Shown: piece after piece, positions 5,355 through 14,200 of the stretch
How positions within the stretch are numbered: the stretch's first letter is position 1
Layout of the letters: each line of letters opens with the position of its first letter
Notes under the pieces: model-generated
What the model was told of the DNA's origin: nothing
Seen by the model: the letters and a program-made list of their open reading frames with translations, nothing else
Databases searched by the model: none
DNA from: Fusibacter_D sp033549245
Lineage (GTDB): Bacteria > Bacillota > Clostridia > Peptostreptococcales > Acidaminobacteraceae
Direction of reading: 5' to 3'
NCBI GenBank assembly: GCA_033549245.1
Contig: JAWSUW010000055.1
Span: 1 to 20,154 of the forward strand
DNA length: 20,154 bases
Position numbers and translations under genes: made by a program

Positions 5355-6326
5355 TCAATCGGAAAGAAGTCGATCCAGCATTGAGAAGGCGATGTTATAA
5401 ATGTTGTTAAGATAAATTGCGCCTTTATGGGCGATGACGTATCTTTGTTTGCTTTCACTTGAGAGGGATTCGAAATTCACTCCTAGTACTGACAATGTGT
5501 CAATCAAAGTGGTTTCAAGTTGGGGATAGCTTTTGAGCAGCAGTTTGATGGAAGCATCTGATCCGTTTTGGTGGAAGGTGCATCCGATGCTCTCATTGAA
5601 CCTTTCAAATCGTGAGTGGCTGATATGTGACGTGAAATGCAGTTCCAGATGATTCAGGTCATGTTTGTGTGAATGGAGGAACCATTTCTGACCTTTGATG
5701 ATACGATTCTCAAAGGTCAAGGAGTCAAATGACTCAGGAATATGATCGAAGATTCCAAGTAGTGGGACCATGTTGACGAGGTCGTCGTAATTGTGCAGCA
5801 TGATTATGTCACAAAGCTTGGGGTCTTTATTCTCAAGATAGGCTTCATAAAGCATCACACTGTCTTTGCCCGAAATGGTGTCATCACGGTGGATTCCAAG
5901 AAAGATTTCCACATCTTTGAGACGCATTTGTTCCATGCCGAGATGACGTTTGTTTTTTCGGCATATTTTCATAAGGTCGATATTGAGTTTTTTGTTCAGT
6001 GGGCGAGCCATTTTATAATGGGCGATTCTTGCATTCATAAATGGAAAGTCAAAGGAGTCGCCATTGAAACTGATGAAGTAATCAACGGAGTGCTCCTCGA
6101 TCAAGTTAAAGAGATGTTCAAAACATGCCTTTTCAGAATGGTAATCATCATTGAACAGTTGGATCAGAAGACCGTTTGGAGATTTACGGGTAAAGAACAG
6201 AAGTCCGATGATTGCTATCTTGTTTTTATGGCTGAGACCATCTGTTTCTATATCAATGAAAACATAATTATCTTGGGCTAGAAGCACTGGTGTTTCAATA
6301 TGCAAAGGGTATTCAAATATTTTCAT
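5355..6326 (-). CDS. YprB-like ribonuclease H-fold exonuclease
   Basis: The 323-residue protein has the DEDD-type exonuclease fold of the YprB family. The Exo I motif is DIETDG with D25 and E27. Exo II is FNGDSFDFPF with D93. Exo III is HNYDDLVNM with D181 or D182 as the last acidic residue. Such enzymes remove nucleotides from DNA or RNA 3' ends with two metal ions, but the substrate of this family is not established to my knowledge. The start at 6326 has AGAGGTG eight bases upstream. The C-terminal 130 residues show no motif I recognise. The gene is monocistronic as seen here. The insertion sequence lies 22 bases beyond its stop, probably removing its natural terminator. Confidence 0.85.
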   Translation of the reverse strand: MKIFEYPLHIETPVLLAQDNYVFIDIETDGLSHKNKIAIIGLLFFTRKSPNGLLIQLFNDDYHSEKACFEHLFNLIEEHSVDYFISFNGDSFDFPFMNARIAHYKMARPLNKKLNIDLMKICRKNKRHLGMEQMRLKDVEIFLGIHRDDTISGKDSVMLYEAYLENKDPKLCDIIMLHNYDDLVNMVPLLGIFDHIPESFDSLTFENRIIKGQKWFLHSHKHDLNHLELHFTSHISHSRFERFNESIGCTFHQNGSDASIKLLLKSYPQLETTLIDTLSVLGVNFESLSSESKQRYVIAHKGAIYLNNIYNIAFSMLDRLLSD

Positions 6327-6417
6327 TACAGTTCACCTCTTAAACAGTTTACTTTATTTTCAATCGCTGGTCAAAGTATAAAGCAGTGCTAGATTATCTA
6401 TTCGAATTATGATAATA

Positions 6418-6423
6418 TATAAT
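6418..6423 (+). promoter_or_regulatory. possible -10 box for the gate-protein operon
   Basis: TATAAT lies about 50 bases before the TTG start at 6474, in an AT-rich stretch between two divergent genes. No good -35 box is visible at the usual spacing (TATCTA at best). Confidence 0.4.
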
Positions 6424-6473
6424 CAGCATTGAATGCTATTGTTATATGACAACAATTTAATTCGGAGGACGAC

Positions 6474-6896
6474 TTGGATACAATTAAACGTGGTTTGATT
6501 AACGGTTTTAAGACGCTGTGGATTTTGTCCAGGATTCTTGTACCCGTTTATTTTTTAGTGACACTTATAGGTAAGACACCGGTATTAGGTTGGATTTCTG
6601 CTTTGTTCAGACCGCTCATGTTCATATTTGGTTTGCCTGGGGAGGCAGCCATCGTATTGGTTCTTGGAAATGTTCTCAATCTTTATGCCGCCATCGGAGC
6701 GATGGTTTCCATAGATTTCACCGTAAAACAACTTACGATTCTTGCCGTTATGCTTTCTTTCTCGCATTCTATGATTGTAGAAACTGCCATTTTCAAAAGA
6801 CTTAGGGTTTCTGCATGGAGAATTGTCACATTCAGGATGAGTCTCGCTGTTATAAGCGGTGTACTGCTGAATCTACTCTGGGTGGAGGGAATATGA
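6474..6896 (+). CDS. SpmA-like membrane protein, nucleoside-recognition (gate) domain
   Basis: The 140-residue, strongly hydrophobic protein has about four membrane segments and the gate-domain pattern seen in SpmA and related proteins (PVLGWISALFRPLMFIFGLP, then FSHSMIVETAIF). The start is a TTG at 6474 preceded by GGAGG five bases upstream; no ATG fits. The stop overlaps the next gene's start as ATGA, so the two are translationally coupled. It is shorter than Bacillus SpmA (about 196 residues), which acts with SpmB in spore core dehydration. The family also includes transport-like proteins, so the transported molecule and any link to sporulation are not established here. Confidence 0.75.
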   Translation: MDTIKRGLINGFKTLWILSRILVPVYFLVTLIGKTPVLGWISALFRPLMFIFGLPGEAAIVLVLGNVLNLYAAIGAMVSIDFTVKQLTILAVMLSFSHSMIVETAIFKRLRVSAWRIVTFRMSLAVISGVLLNLLWVEGI

Positions 6897-7333
6897 ATTT
6901 CTTAAAAGAAGTCCTTGTAGAAGGCACACTGGGCAGTTTAAATTCCATAAAGAACATTGCGATCATTGTCATTCCACTCATGCTATTCATGGAGATTGCA
7001 AAAGATATAAAACTATTGGATTTCATAGGTAAATTCTTCAAGCCTGTGACCAGACTTTTTAGAGCAGAAGAAAATGCCGCATTTCCATTAGCGGTGGGTT
7101 TGATATTTGGGATTTCATACGGTGCAGGTGTTTTGATCAAGGCTAGTGAAGATGGGGAAATCGACATGAAGTCCATGTTCATCATATCAGTATTTTTGGC
7201 AGCCTGTCACGCGATTGTCGAAGATACCTTATTGTTCGTGGCCATTGGATCTCTTGGATCGGTCATTATTGGCATAAGAGTTGTTACAGCGATTATAACC
7301 ACTTTCTTCATTTCAAGGTGGGTAAAGATATAG
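6893..7333 (+). CDS. SpmB-like membrane protein, partner gate domain
   Basis: The 146-residue membrane protein is the second half of a gate-domain pair. The conserved stretch AVGLIFGISYGAGVLIKASE is followed by FLAACHAIVEDTLLF, whose HAIVEDT parallels HSMIVET in the preceding protein. The start is the ATG at 6893, which overlaps the upstream stop by four bases and has GGAGG (6884-6888) inside the upstream gene. The overlap and the matching repeats suggest that the two proteins form one heteromeric membrane unit. The family has been linked to spore maturation and to nucleoside or ion transport; I cannot choose between these. HD-GYP follows 36 bases later and is probably cotranscribed. Confidence 0.77.
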   Translation: MNFLKEVLVEGTLGSLNSIKNIAIIVIPLMLFMEIAKDIKLLDFIGKFFKPVTRLFRAEENAAFPLAVGLIFGISYGAGVLIKASEDGEIDMKSMFIISVFLAACHAIVEDTLLFVAIGSLGSVIIGIRVVTAIITTFFISRWVKI

Positions 7334-7369
7334 AAAAACGCGGCATCTATTTTCATTTTGGGGGGTACT

Positions 7370-8434
7370 ATGAAAGAGATAACTGTTGACTCGTTAAGGC
7401 TTGGAATGATCATCTCAAGTGATATCTTCAATGACCTTGGCAACATTATTTTGTCCGAGGGGACTGAAATCAACGAGCGCCATTTGGAGTATTTTAATTC
7501 ACATAGGATTGAATGGGTCTATGTGGATGACGATTTTAAGAATTATGAAGATTTGAATGCTTATAAAGTAATTGCTTCTGACAAATACAAAAGCATCAAT
7601 ACTCATTACGGGCAAGTCCTGGAGGAATTCAAGCGTTTCTATTATCAGGTTCAGAACAAGGATTTCAATTTTGAGCTGGAAATACTTGAGCAAGAATTGG
7701 TTCCACTCATTGATCACCTTTTAAATGACAACGACATCTTGGGATCGATGCGACTGGTTTCATTCAGGGAGAGTTACCACTTTACACATGCTGTAAATGT
7801 GGCGATGCTTGGTGCGATGCTGGGAAAATGGTTGAATTTGGACCGAGAAATCATTCAAATGATTGCAATGGCTGGCCTATTGCATGATATTGGTAAGACT
7901 CAGGTTCCGCAGGATCTCCTTTTTAAGACGACCAGATTGACACTTCAAGAGATGGAGCAAGTCAAGGCGCATTCAAAACTTGGTTATGAATCGCTGAAAT
8001 CCAATAAGCAAATTCCTAGAGAAGTCCTTGCAGCTGTATTGTTTCATCACGAACGAAGTGATGGAAGCGGTTATCCAAGCGGACTAAAGGAAGATCAGAT
8101 TCCATATTTAGCTAGGATTATCGGAGTGGTGGAAGTTTTTGATGCGATTACTTCCGATCGAATTTATAAAAATGGCATTTCATCGTTTCAGGCCTTTTCT
8201 GTCATCAAAGATGAAAGCTTCAGTGGCCTTGATCCAACGATTTCAGATGTGTTCCTGAGCAACATCGCATCCCATTTCATCAACAACAGGGTTGAACTTT
8301 CAAATGGCAAGATTGGCGAAGTGGTTTATGTGAACCGATACGCGCTCAATAGACCACTTATAAAACTGGAAAATGGCGATTTTGTGGACTTGTCCATGGA
8401 TTACTCGCTGGAAGTAAGAGATGTTTTGACGTAA
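7370..8434 (+). CDS. HD-GYP domain protein, likely cyclic-di-GMP phosphodiesterase
   Basis: The 354-residue cytoplasmic protein has an N-terminal domain of about 125 residues similar to those preceding many HD-GYP domains, then a complete HD-GYP domain. Visible metal and signature residues are H140, H172-D173 with K176 (LLHDIGK), H201, H226-H227, D231-G-S-G-Y-P and D258 in VFDAITSDR. Known members hydrolyse cyclic-di-GMP, and a few act on other cyclic dinucleotides. A C-terminal segment of about 50 residues (from 305) contains GKIGEVV and a short beta-rich tail. The ATG at 7370 is preferred over the TTG at 7358 because GGGGGG lies just upstream of it. The gene follows the gate proteins and may control their expression or motility; that link is inference. 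Confidence 0.9.
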   Translation: MKEITVDSLRLGMIISSDIFNDLGNIILSEGTEINERHLEYFNSHRIEWVYVDDDFKNYEDLNAYKVIASDKYKSINTHYGQVLEEFKRFYYQVQNKDFNFELEILEQELVPLIDHLLNDNDILGSMRLVSFRESYHFTHAVNVAMLGAMLGKWLNLDREIIQMIAMAGLLHDIGKTQVPQDLLFKTTRLTLQEMEQVKAHSKLGYESLKSNKQIPREVLAAVLFHHERSDGSGYPSGLKEDQIPYLARIIGVVEVFDAITSDRIYKNGISSFQAFSVIKDESFSGLDPTISDVFLSNIASHFINNRVELSNGKIGEVVYVNRYALNRPLIKLENGDFVDLSMDYSLEVRDVLT

Positions 8435-8438
8435 ATTG

Positions 8439-8480
8439 TCCCGAGACCTTGATGTATGATCATGGTTTCGGGATTCTTAT
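8439..8480 (+). terminator. terminator after the HD-GYP gene
   Basis: TCCCGAGACC (8439-8448) pairs with GGTTTCGGGA (8464-8473), ten pairs with one G-U, around a 15-base loop. The T-run after it is weak (TTCTTATT). It separates the HD-GYP gene from the cysteine desulfurase promoter region. Confidence 0.6.
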
Positions 8481-8520
8481 TGTGACGAATAAACCCCTAT
8501 ATATTTCACTCAAAAAAATA

Positions 8521-8526
8521 TATAAT
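8521..8526 (+). promoter_or_regulatory. likely -10 box for the cysteine desulfurase-thiI operon
   Basis: A perfect TATAAT lies 43 bases before the TTG start, after the terminator of the previous gene. The -35 region at 17-base spacing (TATATA) is poor, so the exact promoter is uncertain. Confidence 0.45.
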
Positions 8527-8568
8527 AGTGTGGTAGATTAGGTTAGCACCATTAAAGGAGAGATTCAA

Positions 8569-9726
8569 TTGGAAATTTATCTGGATCATGCGGCGACAAC
8601 ACCGATTGCACCTGAAGTTGTCAGTGCAATTGAGAAACTGATGCATGAAGATTTTGGAAATCCGTCATCGATGCATAAGAAAGGTGTCATTGCGGAAAAA
8701 TATATCAAAGAGGCTAGAAAAAAAATCTCAAAAGCGTTACAAGTGAATGAAAAGGAGATCCTTTTCACTTCTGGAGGCACAGAGTCCAACAATCTTGCCA
8801 TAAAAGGATCACTACCGAGGAAGCTTAAAGGTAGAATCGTCACCACGCGTTTTGAGCATCCTTCTGTCAAAAGTACAGTCGAGGTCTTGGGGAAAAACGG
8901 TTATGAAGTAATATTTCTGCCGATTGACAAAGACGGACAGGTCCATGATGGTGCACTTGATGCGGCACTGACGCCTGACACGCTTCTTGTGAGCATCATG
9001 CATGTCAACAACGAGATTGGATCCATTCAACCCATAGAGGCATATGGAAAGACCATTCATGCCTATAATCAAACACATGGTACAAAGATCATTTTTCATG
9101 TGGATGCAATTCAAAGTTTTGGAAAAATTCAAATACCGATCCAATCGGCTCATATTGATCTTTTGTCGTTCAGCGGTCATAAAATATGTGGCATCAAGGG
9201 ATCAGGCGGTCTCTTCGTAAGATCAGGCGTCCATTTGGCGCCCCTTTTGGATGGTGGACAGCAGGAACTCGGCATAAGACCGGGAACAGAGAATATTTTC
9301 GGTATTGTGGCACTTGGCCGAGCAACCGAACTGGCATTTGAGCAGATGAAGTCCCATTTTGATGAGACGGTAGCTTTAAATGTCCATTTGAAAAGTTTGC
9401 TCGAAAAGGATGAACGCATTCATTTCAATTGCCCAGGTGGATCCCCTTATATAATAAATGTTTCGTTTGCCGGGGTAAAGGGCGAAGTCATGCTACACAG
9501 TTTGGAGATGGAAGGCATCTATGTGTCCACTGGTTCGGCTTGTTCATCTAAGAAAAAGAACTATTCTCACGTACTTGAAGCAATCGGATTATCGGATGAG
9601 CACATGGACAGTGCGATACGAATCAGTTTCGGAAGCGGCATCACAACTCAAAATATCAATGAAGCTGCAGAGAAAATGCTCAGTACAGCGGCTTCACTCA
9701 GAAAGATTATGAAAAATAGAAGGTAG
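8569..9726 (+). CDS. cysteine desulfurase, ThiI-linked (NifS/NifZ type)
   Basis: The 385-residue PLP enzyme converts cysteine to alanine and holds the sulfur as an enzyme persulfide. The N-terminal signature YLDHAATTP, H97 in FEHPSV, D179 in HVDAIQ, the PLP lysine K205 in SGHK and the persulfide cysteine C325 in TGSACSS are all present. The start is TTG at 8569, with AAGGAG eight bases upstream; no in-frame ATG precedes the conserved N-terminus. The seven-base gap to thiI indicates an operon, as with nifZ and thiI of Bacillus. The most likely role is sulfur supply to ThiI for 4-thiouridine in tRNA and perhaps thiamine synthesis. No iron-sulfur scaffold gene is nearby, so a general Fe-S role is less likely. 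Confidence 0.93.
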   Translation: MEIYLDHAATTPIAPEVVSAIEKLMHEDFGNPSSMHKKGVIAEKYIKEARKKISKALQVNEKEILFTSGGTESNNLAIKGSLPRKLKGRIVTTRFEHPSVKSTVEVLGKNGYEVIFLPIDKDGQVHDGALDAALTPDTLLVSIMHVNNEIGSIQPIEAYGKTIHAYNQTHGTKIIFHVDAIQSFGKIQIPIQSAHIDLLSFSGHKICGIKGSGGLFVRSGVHLAPLLDGGQQELGIRPGTENIFGIVALGRATELAFEQMKSHFDETVALNVHLKSLLEKDERIHFNCPGGSPYIINVSFAGVKGEVMLHSLEMEGIYVSTGSACSSKKKNYSHVLEAIGLSDEHMDSAIRISFGSGITTQNINEAAEKMLSTAASLRKIMKNRR

Positions 9727-9733
9727 GTCACCA

Positions 9734-10933
9734 ATGAAAGAATTATTACTGGTCCGTTATGGTGAAATTGCACTTAAAGGCAAGAACATCAGCATATTTC
9801 AAAAGAAATTCACAAAGAACATCAAAAAAGCGGTCACTCACATAGATGAAGTGAATGTCATCGACAATTATGGTCGTGTTTACGTTGAACATTCGAAAGA
9901 AGATTTTGACAGGGTCGTCAGTGCGGTCACCAAAGTGTTCGGTGTGGTTTCAGTCAGTCCTGCAATCAGGGTTGACAATGACATCGAGAAGATCAAGCAA
10001 GCCGCACTTGACGAAGTAAGGCGATTGATGGTTGAAGAGGGTGCTAAGTCATTCAAAATTGAAACACGTAGAACCAATAAGGGTTTTCCGTTTAAAACAC
10101 CTGAAATCAATCAGATGGTGGGCGGATTCGTCAATCAATCCATAGAGGAAATCAAGGTGGATGTCAACAATCCTGACATTTTACTTACACTTGAAATCAG
10201 GAATCATACGTTTATGTTTTCAAAGCGTATCAAAGGGCTCGGAGGCATGCCATACGGCAGCGCAGGTAAAGGGATGCTACTTCTATCAGGAGGCATCGAC
10301 AGCCCTGTGGCGGGTTATCTGATGGCGCGTAGAGGACTTGAACTTGGAGCGGTCCATTTTCATTCTTATCCATTCACCAGTGAGCGTGCGCTTGAGAAGG
10401 TAATTGATCTCGCCAAGAAGTTGACCGATTACACCATCAACATCAAGATTCACAGCATCAATATTTTGGAAATTCAAAAGGCAATCAGTGAGCATTGTCC
10501 ATCTGAAGAAATGACCATCATTTCAAGAGTGTTTATGATGAAGATTGCTGAGAAGATTGCCACAACAATGGACTGCAAATGTTTGATCACCGGTGAAAAC
10601 CTTGGTCAGGTCGCCAGTCAGACCATGGAAGGGCTTACGGTAACCAACAGTTCCGTGAATATGCCAATTCTCAGACCACTGATCGCTTATGATAAAGTGG
10701 AAATCATTGAAATTGCAAAGCAAATTGATACCTTTGAGATATCGATTCTGCCTTTTGAAGATTGTTGTACGGTATTCTTGCCTGATCGTGTGGTGACTAA
10801 ACCGAGACTTGAAAAAATTGAGGCTTCCATTGCACTGCTGGATGTGGAAGGGCTTATTGAACGAGCTATTGAGCTTCAGGAAGTGATTATTGTTTCTGAG
10901 GGTGAAATTCTTAAGAGTGCTTCACACTCTTAA
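9734..10933 (+). CDS. thiI: tRNA 4-thiouridine synthase ThiI
   Basis: The 399-residue enzyme adenylates uridine 8 of tRNA and transfers sulfur to form 4-thiouridine; some members also supply the thiazole sulfur of thiamine. The N-terminal ferredoxin-like region (YGEIALKGKN) and THUMP domain (about 60-165) bind tRNA. The PP-loop SGGIDS (185-190) binds ATP. GENLGQVASQT (287-297) and the conserved cysteine pair C344-C345 in FEDCCT follow. There is no rhodanese domain, as is usual in Bacillota. The ATG at 9734 is seven bases after the desulfurase. Unusually, the last eight codons (ILKSASHS) and the stop lie inside a perfect 13-bp palindrome (10907-10937) that leads into a family-1 repeat, so the C-terminal tail is repeat-derived or has been copied into the repeat. 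Confidence 0.96.
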   Translation: MKELLLVRYGEIALKGKNISIFQKKFTKNIKKAVTHIDEVNVIDNYGRVYVEHSKEDFDRVVSAVTKVFGVVSVSPAIRVDNDIEKIKQAALDEVRRLMVEEGAKSFKIETRRTNKGFPFKTPEINQMVGGFVNQSIEEIKVDVNNPDILLTLEIRNHTFMFSKRIKGLGGMPYGSAGKGMLLLSGGIDSPVAGYLMARRGLELGAVHFHSYPFTSERALEKVIDLAKKLTDYTINIKIHSINILEIQKAISEHCPSEEMTIISRVFMMKIAEKIATTMDCKCLITGENLGQVASQTMEGLTVTNSSVNMPILRPLIAYDKVEIIEIAKQIDTFEISILPFEDCCTVFLPDRVVTKPRLEKIEASIALLDVEGLIERAIELQEVIIVSEGEILKSASHS

Positions 10934-11009
10934 GAATCGCGTAGGTACAATATTTCCGCAAATGCGGAAATATTGGGCGACGTGGTGTTTGCAAGCAAAC
11001 ACAGGAGCC
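10907..11009 (+). repeat. family-1 compound repeat over the thiI 3' end
   Basis: ATTCTTAAGAGTG (10907-10919) and CACTCTTAAGAAT (10925-10937) pair perfectly and span the thiI stop. CGCGTAGG (10938-10945) follows. Next is a perfect 11-bp stem, AATATTTCCGC (10949-10959) with GCGGAAATATT (10964-10974). Then GGC (10976-10978) pairs with GCC (11007-11009), GACGTG (10979-10984) faces AGGA (11003-11006), and the inner stem is GTGTTTGC with GCAAACAC. The last part is nearly identical to the copy at 1913-1948 in the tRNA array. Confidence 0.87.
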
Positions 11010-11219
11010 TATGTGTCTATGTTCTGTATGCTACAGAAGGAAATACATTTCATGATGTAGATGTAGGAAACATAATTTTATCTGTAAAAATCATGTGAAT
11101 TCCTCACATATATCTCGATCAAATTAACTGAGACGCTAGTAAGTTTCCGAAGGAAACTTACCTACGCGGATGCTATGAACCCACAAAAAAAAGATATGCA
11201 TTTCTGCATATCTTTTTTT
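10934..11219. other. convergent intergenic region thiI / penicillin-binding protein
   Basis: There is no gene in these 286 bases between two convergent genes. Both edges are family-1 repeats. The middle (11010-11133) holds a short stem CTGTATGCTACAG and otherwise AT-rich sequence with no recognisable signal. Confidence 0.7.
11134..11168 (-). repeat. family-1 repeat on minus strand: CGCGTAGG motif
   Basis: On the minus strand, CGCGTAGG (11168-11161), the stem TAAGTTTCC/GGAAACTTA with a TTC loop, then CTAGCG (11139-11134). CGC pairs with GCG and TAG pairs with CTA. It abuts the palindrome that contains the end of the penicillin-binding protein gene, in the same order as the copies after tRNAs. 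Confidence 0.84.
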
Positions 11220-11237
11220 TTATGGGTTCATAGCATC
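11169..11237. terminator. bidirectional terminator inside a 69-bp palindrome holding the pbp stop
   Basis: AAAAAAAAGATATGCA (11185-11200) and TGCATATCTTTTTTTT (11205-11220) form a classic terminator that works in both directions, for thiI on + and the penicillin-binding protein on -. It is extended by perfect 15-bp outer arms, 11169-11183 and 11223-11237. The right arm is the last coding part of the penicillin-binding protein gene (codons for DAMNP), so the left arm is an inverted copy of the gene end. Confidence 0.85.
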
Positions 11238-14200
11238 TAATTCCTCAGTAGTATAATTCGGGAATGTCTTGACATTGTACGATGGAATGATGGAACCATC
11301 AGGCAATTGAATGTCATCGTTTTCAAGAACTTTTGATCCCGCAGGCAATGTCAGCATTTGACCATCGCTTAATTCTATCGGGTAAGGTCTTTGAATGTAG
11401 AGGACGCCAGTTGCAAGCATTACAGTTGGTTTAACACCAATATATCCACCGAGGTCATATGGATCTGGTGGCTCTGGAACGAAGGTTTCCTCAGTATGAA
11501 TGTCACAATCCGAGACAGGAGCATCATACATCATGTCTTTTATGGCTATACCACCATGGTCTGCAGGATTATAGGCTTCAGGTCGTTGTACGAAAACCCT
11601 GGATTCAATGGTTTCTTCCGGACAAAACTCAGTGATGAGCTTGCCGCTTTCTGTACAGATATCAAGCAAAACATGGACATCATCTTCTTCTGTTGGCACT
11701 GTGCCTCTTAAGAAGATTTCTGAATATACCGTACCTCTAGGGTCGAGGTAGGACAGTTCAGTAGGCAGTTTGCCCGAAATTCTGTCCACAGATGCTCTTT
11801 CTATTCCAGACGGCACTTCAAATGCTTTGGATTCCAGATCGGCATGGACATCCGCCATGACAGTCTTCCAAAATTGCGCTGCAATTCTTGAACCTTGGTC
11901 GAGCGGAATGTTCAGGTCGTTTCCAAACCAGACACCACCAACATAATATGGGGTGTATCCGACGAACCAAGCGTCAATGTTGCTTGAAGTGGTACCGGTT
12001 TTACCCGATACAGGCATGACATCGTTGTTGGGTGACAATTTCGCTGCAGTAGCTACACCGGAGTTGACACTTGTCATCAACATGTCTTGTACGATGTAAG
12101 CGACGTTTTCATCTACTATGACTGATTTTTCAGGTCTCTTTTCAATAATGATATCGCCTGAACTGTTTCGTACAGTTTTATAAGTGTAATAATCGTTGAG
12201 CACACCTTTGTTGGCAATAGCGCCGTATGCATTGGTAAGTTCAACTGGTGTGATGCCTCTGGTCATACCTCCAAGTGCTACTGAAGCGACGTTTGCATCA
12301 TTGGTCGGACCACTGGTCACGAGTGTTGAGATGCCAAATTTCTGAAGGTATTCAAGTGATGTGTTGACACCCATATCTATGACCATCTTCGCCGCTGTGA
12401 CGTTGATGGACCACTGGACGGATTCTCTCAGGTTGACGAGTCCCCAGTATTTGTTGTAGCTGGAATAAGATTCATACCAGTTGAATGGCCATCTGACCGA
12501 CGGATCGCCAAGGAGGTAGGAAGGTCTGTCATCAACGACTGTTGCCGCTGTGTATCTTCCTGAATCGATGGCTGGAGTGAAGACTGAGAGCGGTTTGATG
12601 GAAGAACCCGGTTGACGTGGGTTTGTCGCTCTGTTGTACATCTTCTGACCTGTGATATTTCTACCGCCGACGATCGCTTTGAGTTCACCGGTGTGGTAAT
12701 CGATGATGACCATTGCGGATTGTGGCTGAATGACACCGATGTCGCTGNNNNNNNNNNCTGATGACATAGTTGCCGCTTGCAATTCGAAGATTTTTGTCGC
12801 CATCCAATTTGAAGAAATCCGGATTTTCATTCAGGAATGCCTTCGAGATTACGACGTTGTCATTTTCATCAAATGATTTGTATTCGTCAGGCACAAGCAA
12901 GTCACGACCTTCATAGGTATAGAGATCTGAGAGGTTGTATTTGCCGCCTGTGAGTCTTTCTTCATCTTCTTCGTTGTGTGTATAGGTTTCTCTGACGACG
13001 ATTTGAATTCTCTTCAGAGTATCGTTTTCATATCGTGGATAAAAGTAAAAACGCTTGTTTTTCATGAGAACCAAATTGCCTGCATCATCGAAACTGTATT
13101 CTGTAGATGGGACAACGAGATTCTTAGCATCATCGACAACGTTGGTCTGTCTGTAAACGCGGATGCTTCCGGTTTCCTCAGAAAGGATATTGCCCTGGCC
13201 ATCAAGTCTCACTGTCACTTTCGGAAAATTCTCGTTGTTGATGAGATAACCGAGGTCGAACAATGCTTTTTTCAGTATGACAACTTCATCATTGTTGTTG
13301 CCTTTGGTGTAAAAGTCTTGTGTGAAGATTGACAGGTCCATTCCTGAGAGTTCACCGATCTTGCCGAGTGTATTTTGTCCGGCGATGCCATCGGCAGTAA
13401 GCCCTTTATCTTTTTGGAAAGCTCTTACAGCAACTGCTGTGGATTCACCGTAGTATGGGGTGAAATTGCCAAGTGCGTAATGGCTCTCCAGTGTCTTTTG
13501 AATGTCAAAGTCAATGGTTGATTCAATGACAAGACCATTAGTGAAGAGCATGTTGGTAGCTTCTGTTTCAGAGTAATTGTAAAGTTCCATCAAATCCTGT
13601 ATGACTTCCTCTTTGACCATGTCAGCAAAGAATGAGGAAATTTCTGAACGTATGGATTTGCTTGGATTGAGTTTGTTTTTTATATCGACGTTTTTCCCAA
13701 ATTCATATTCTGCATCTGTGATGTATCCATTTTCGTGCATCAAGTAGATGGCTGTCAAATATCTGCCTTCAACCTTTGAATTGTAAACCAAGGTGTACTG
13801 TGGGTCTGTGTCATCAAGGACATATTCTTCATCTGTTACATCTTCCTTGCGCATAGTGATCATAGGTGTATATATTGAAGGACCAGTTGTGATTCCTGCT
13901 AGAACGGCACCTTCGATATAATCGAGATCCTTTGCACTCTTGGAGAAGTAGGTTTGAGCCGCTGCCTCGACACCATTGGTATTTGCACCAAGGAAGATCT
14001 GGTTCAGATAGGCTTCAATAATCTGTTCTTTTTTCAGGTATTTTTCAAGCTCAATCGCGTAATAAGCTTCTTTGATTTTTCTATCAATACTTCTTGTGGA
14101 TCTGATTTCGTAGAGATAAATGTTTCTGGCCAATTGCTGAGAAATCGTACTCGTACCACCGAGTCTTCTGCCTGTGGTCAGAGTGTCTTTTACAGCACCG

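Noticed and set aside
5793..6281. 162-codon frame on + inside the YprB-like gene
   Set aside because: It is antisense to a gene with a complete set of catalytic motifs, and has no family pattern or ribosome binding site.
8435..8568. Riboswitch or T-box before the cysteine desulfurase
   Set aside because: Only the terminator of the previous gene and a -10 box are visible; no T-box sequence or known aptamer core is present.
12428..12830. Two overlapping frames suggesting a split or frameshifted PBP
   Set aside because: The frame change coincides exactly with the run of Ns, and both sides carry intact domains of one class A PBP, so it is an assembly effect.
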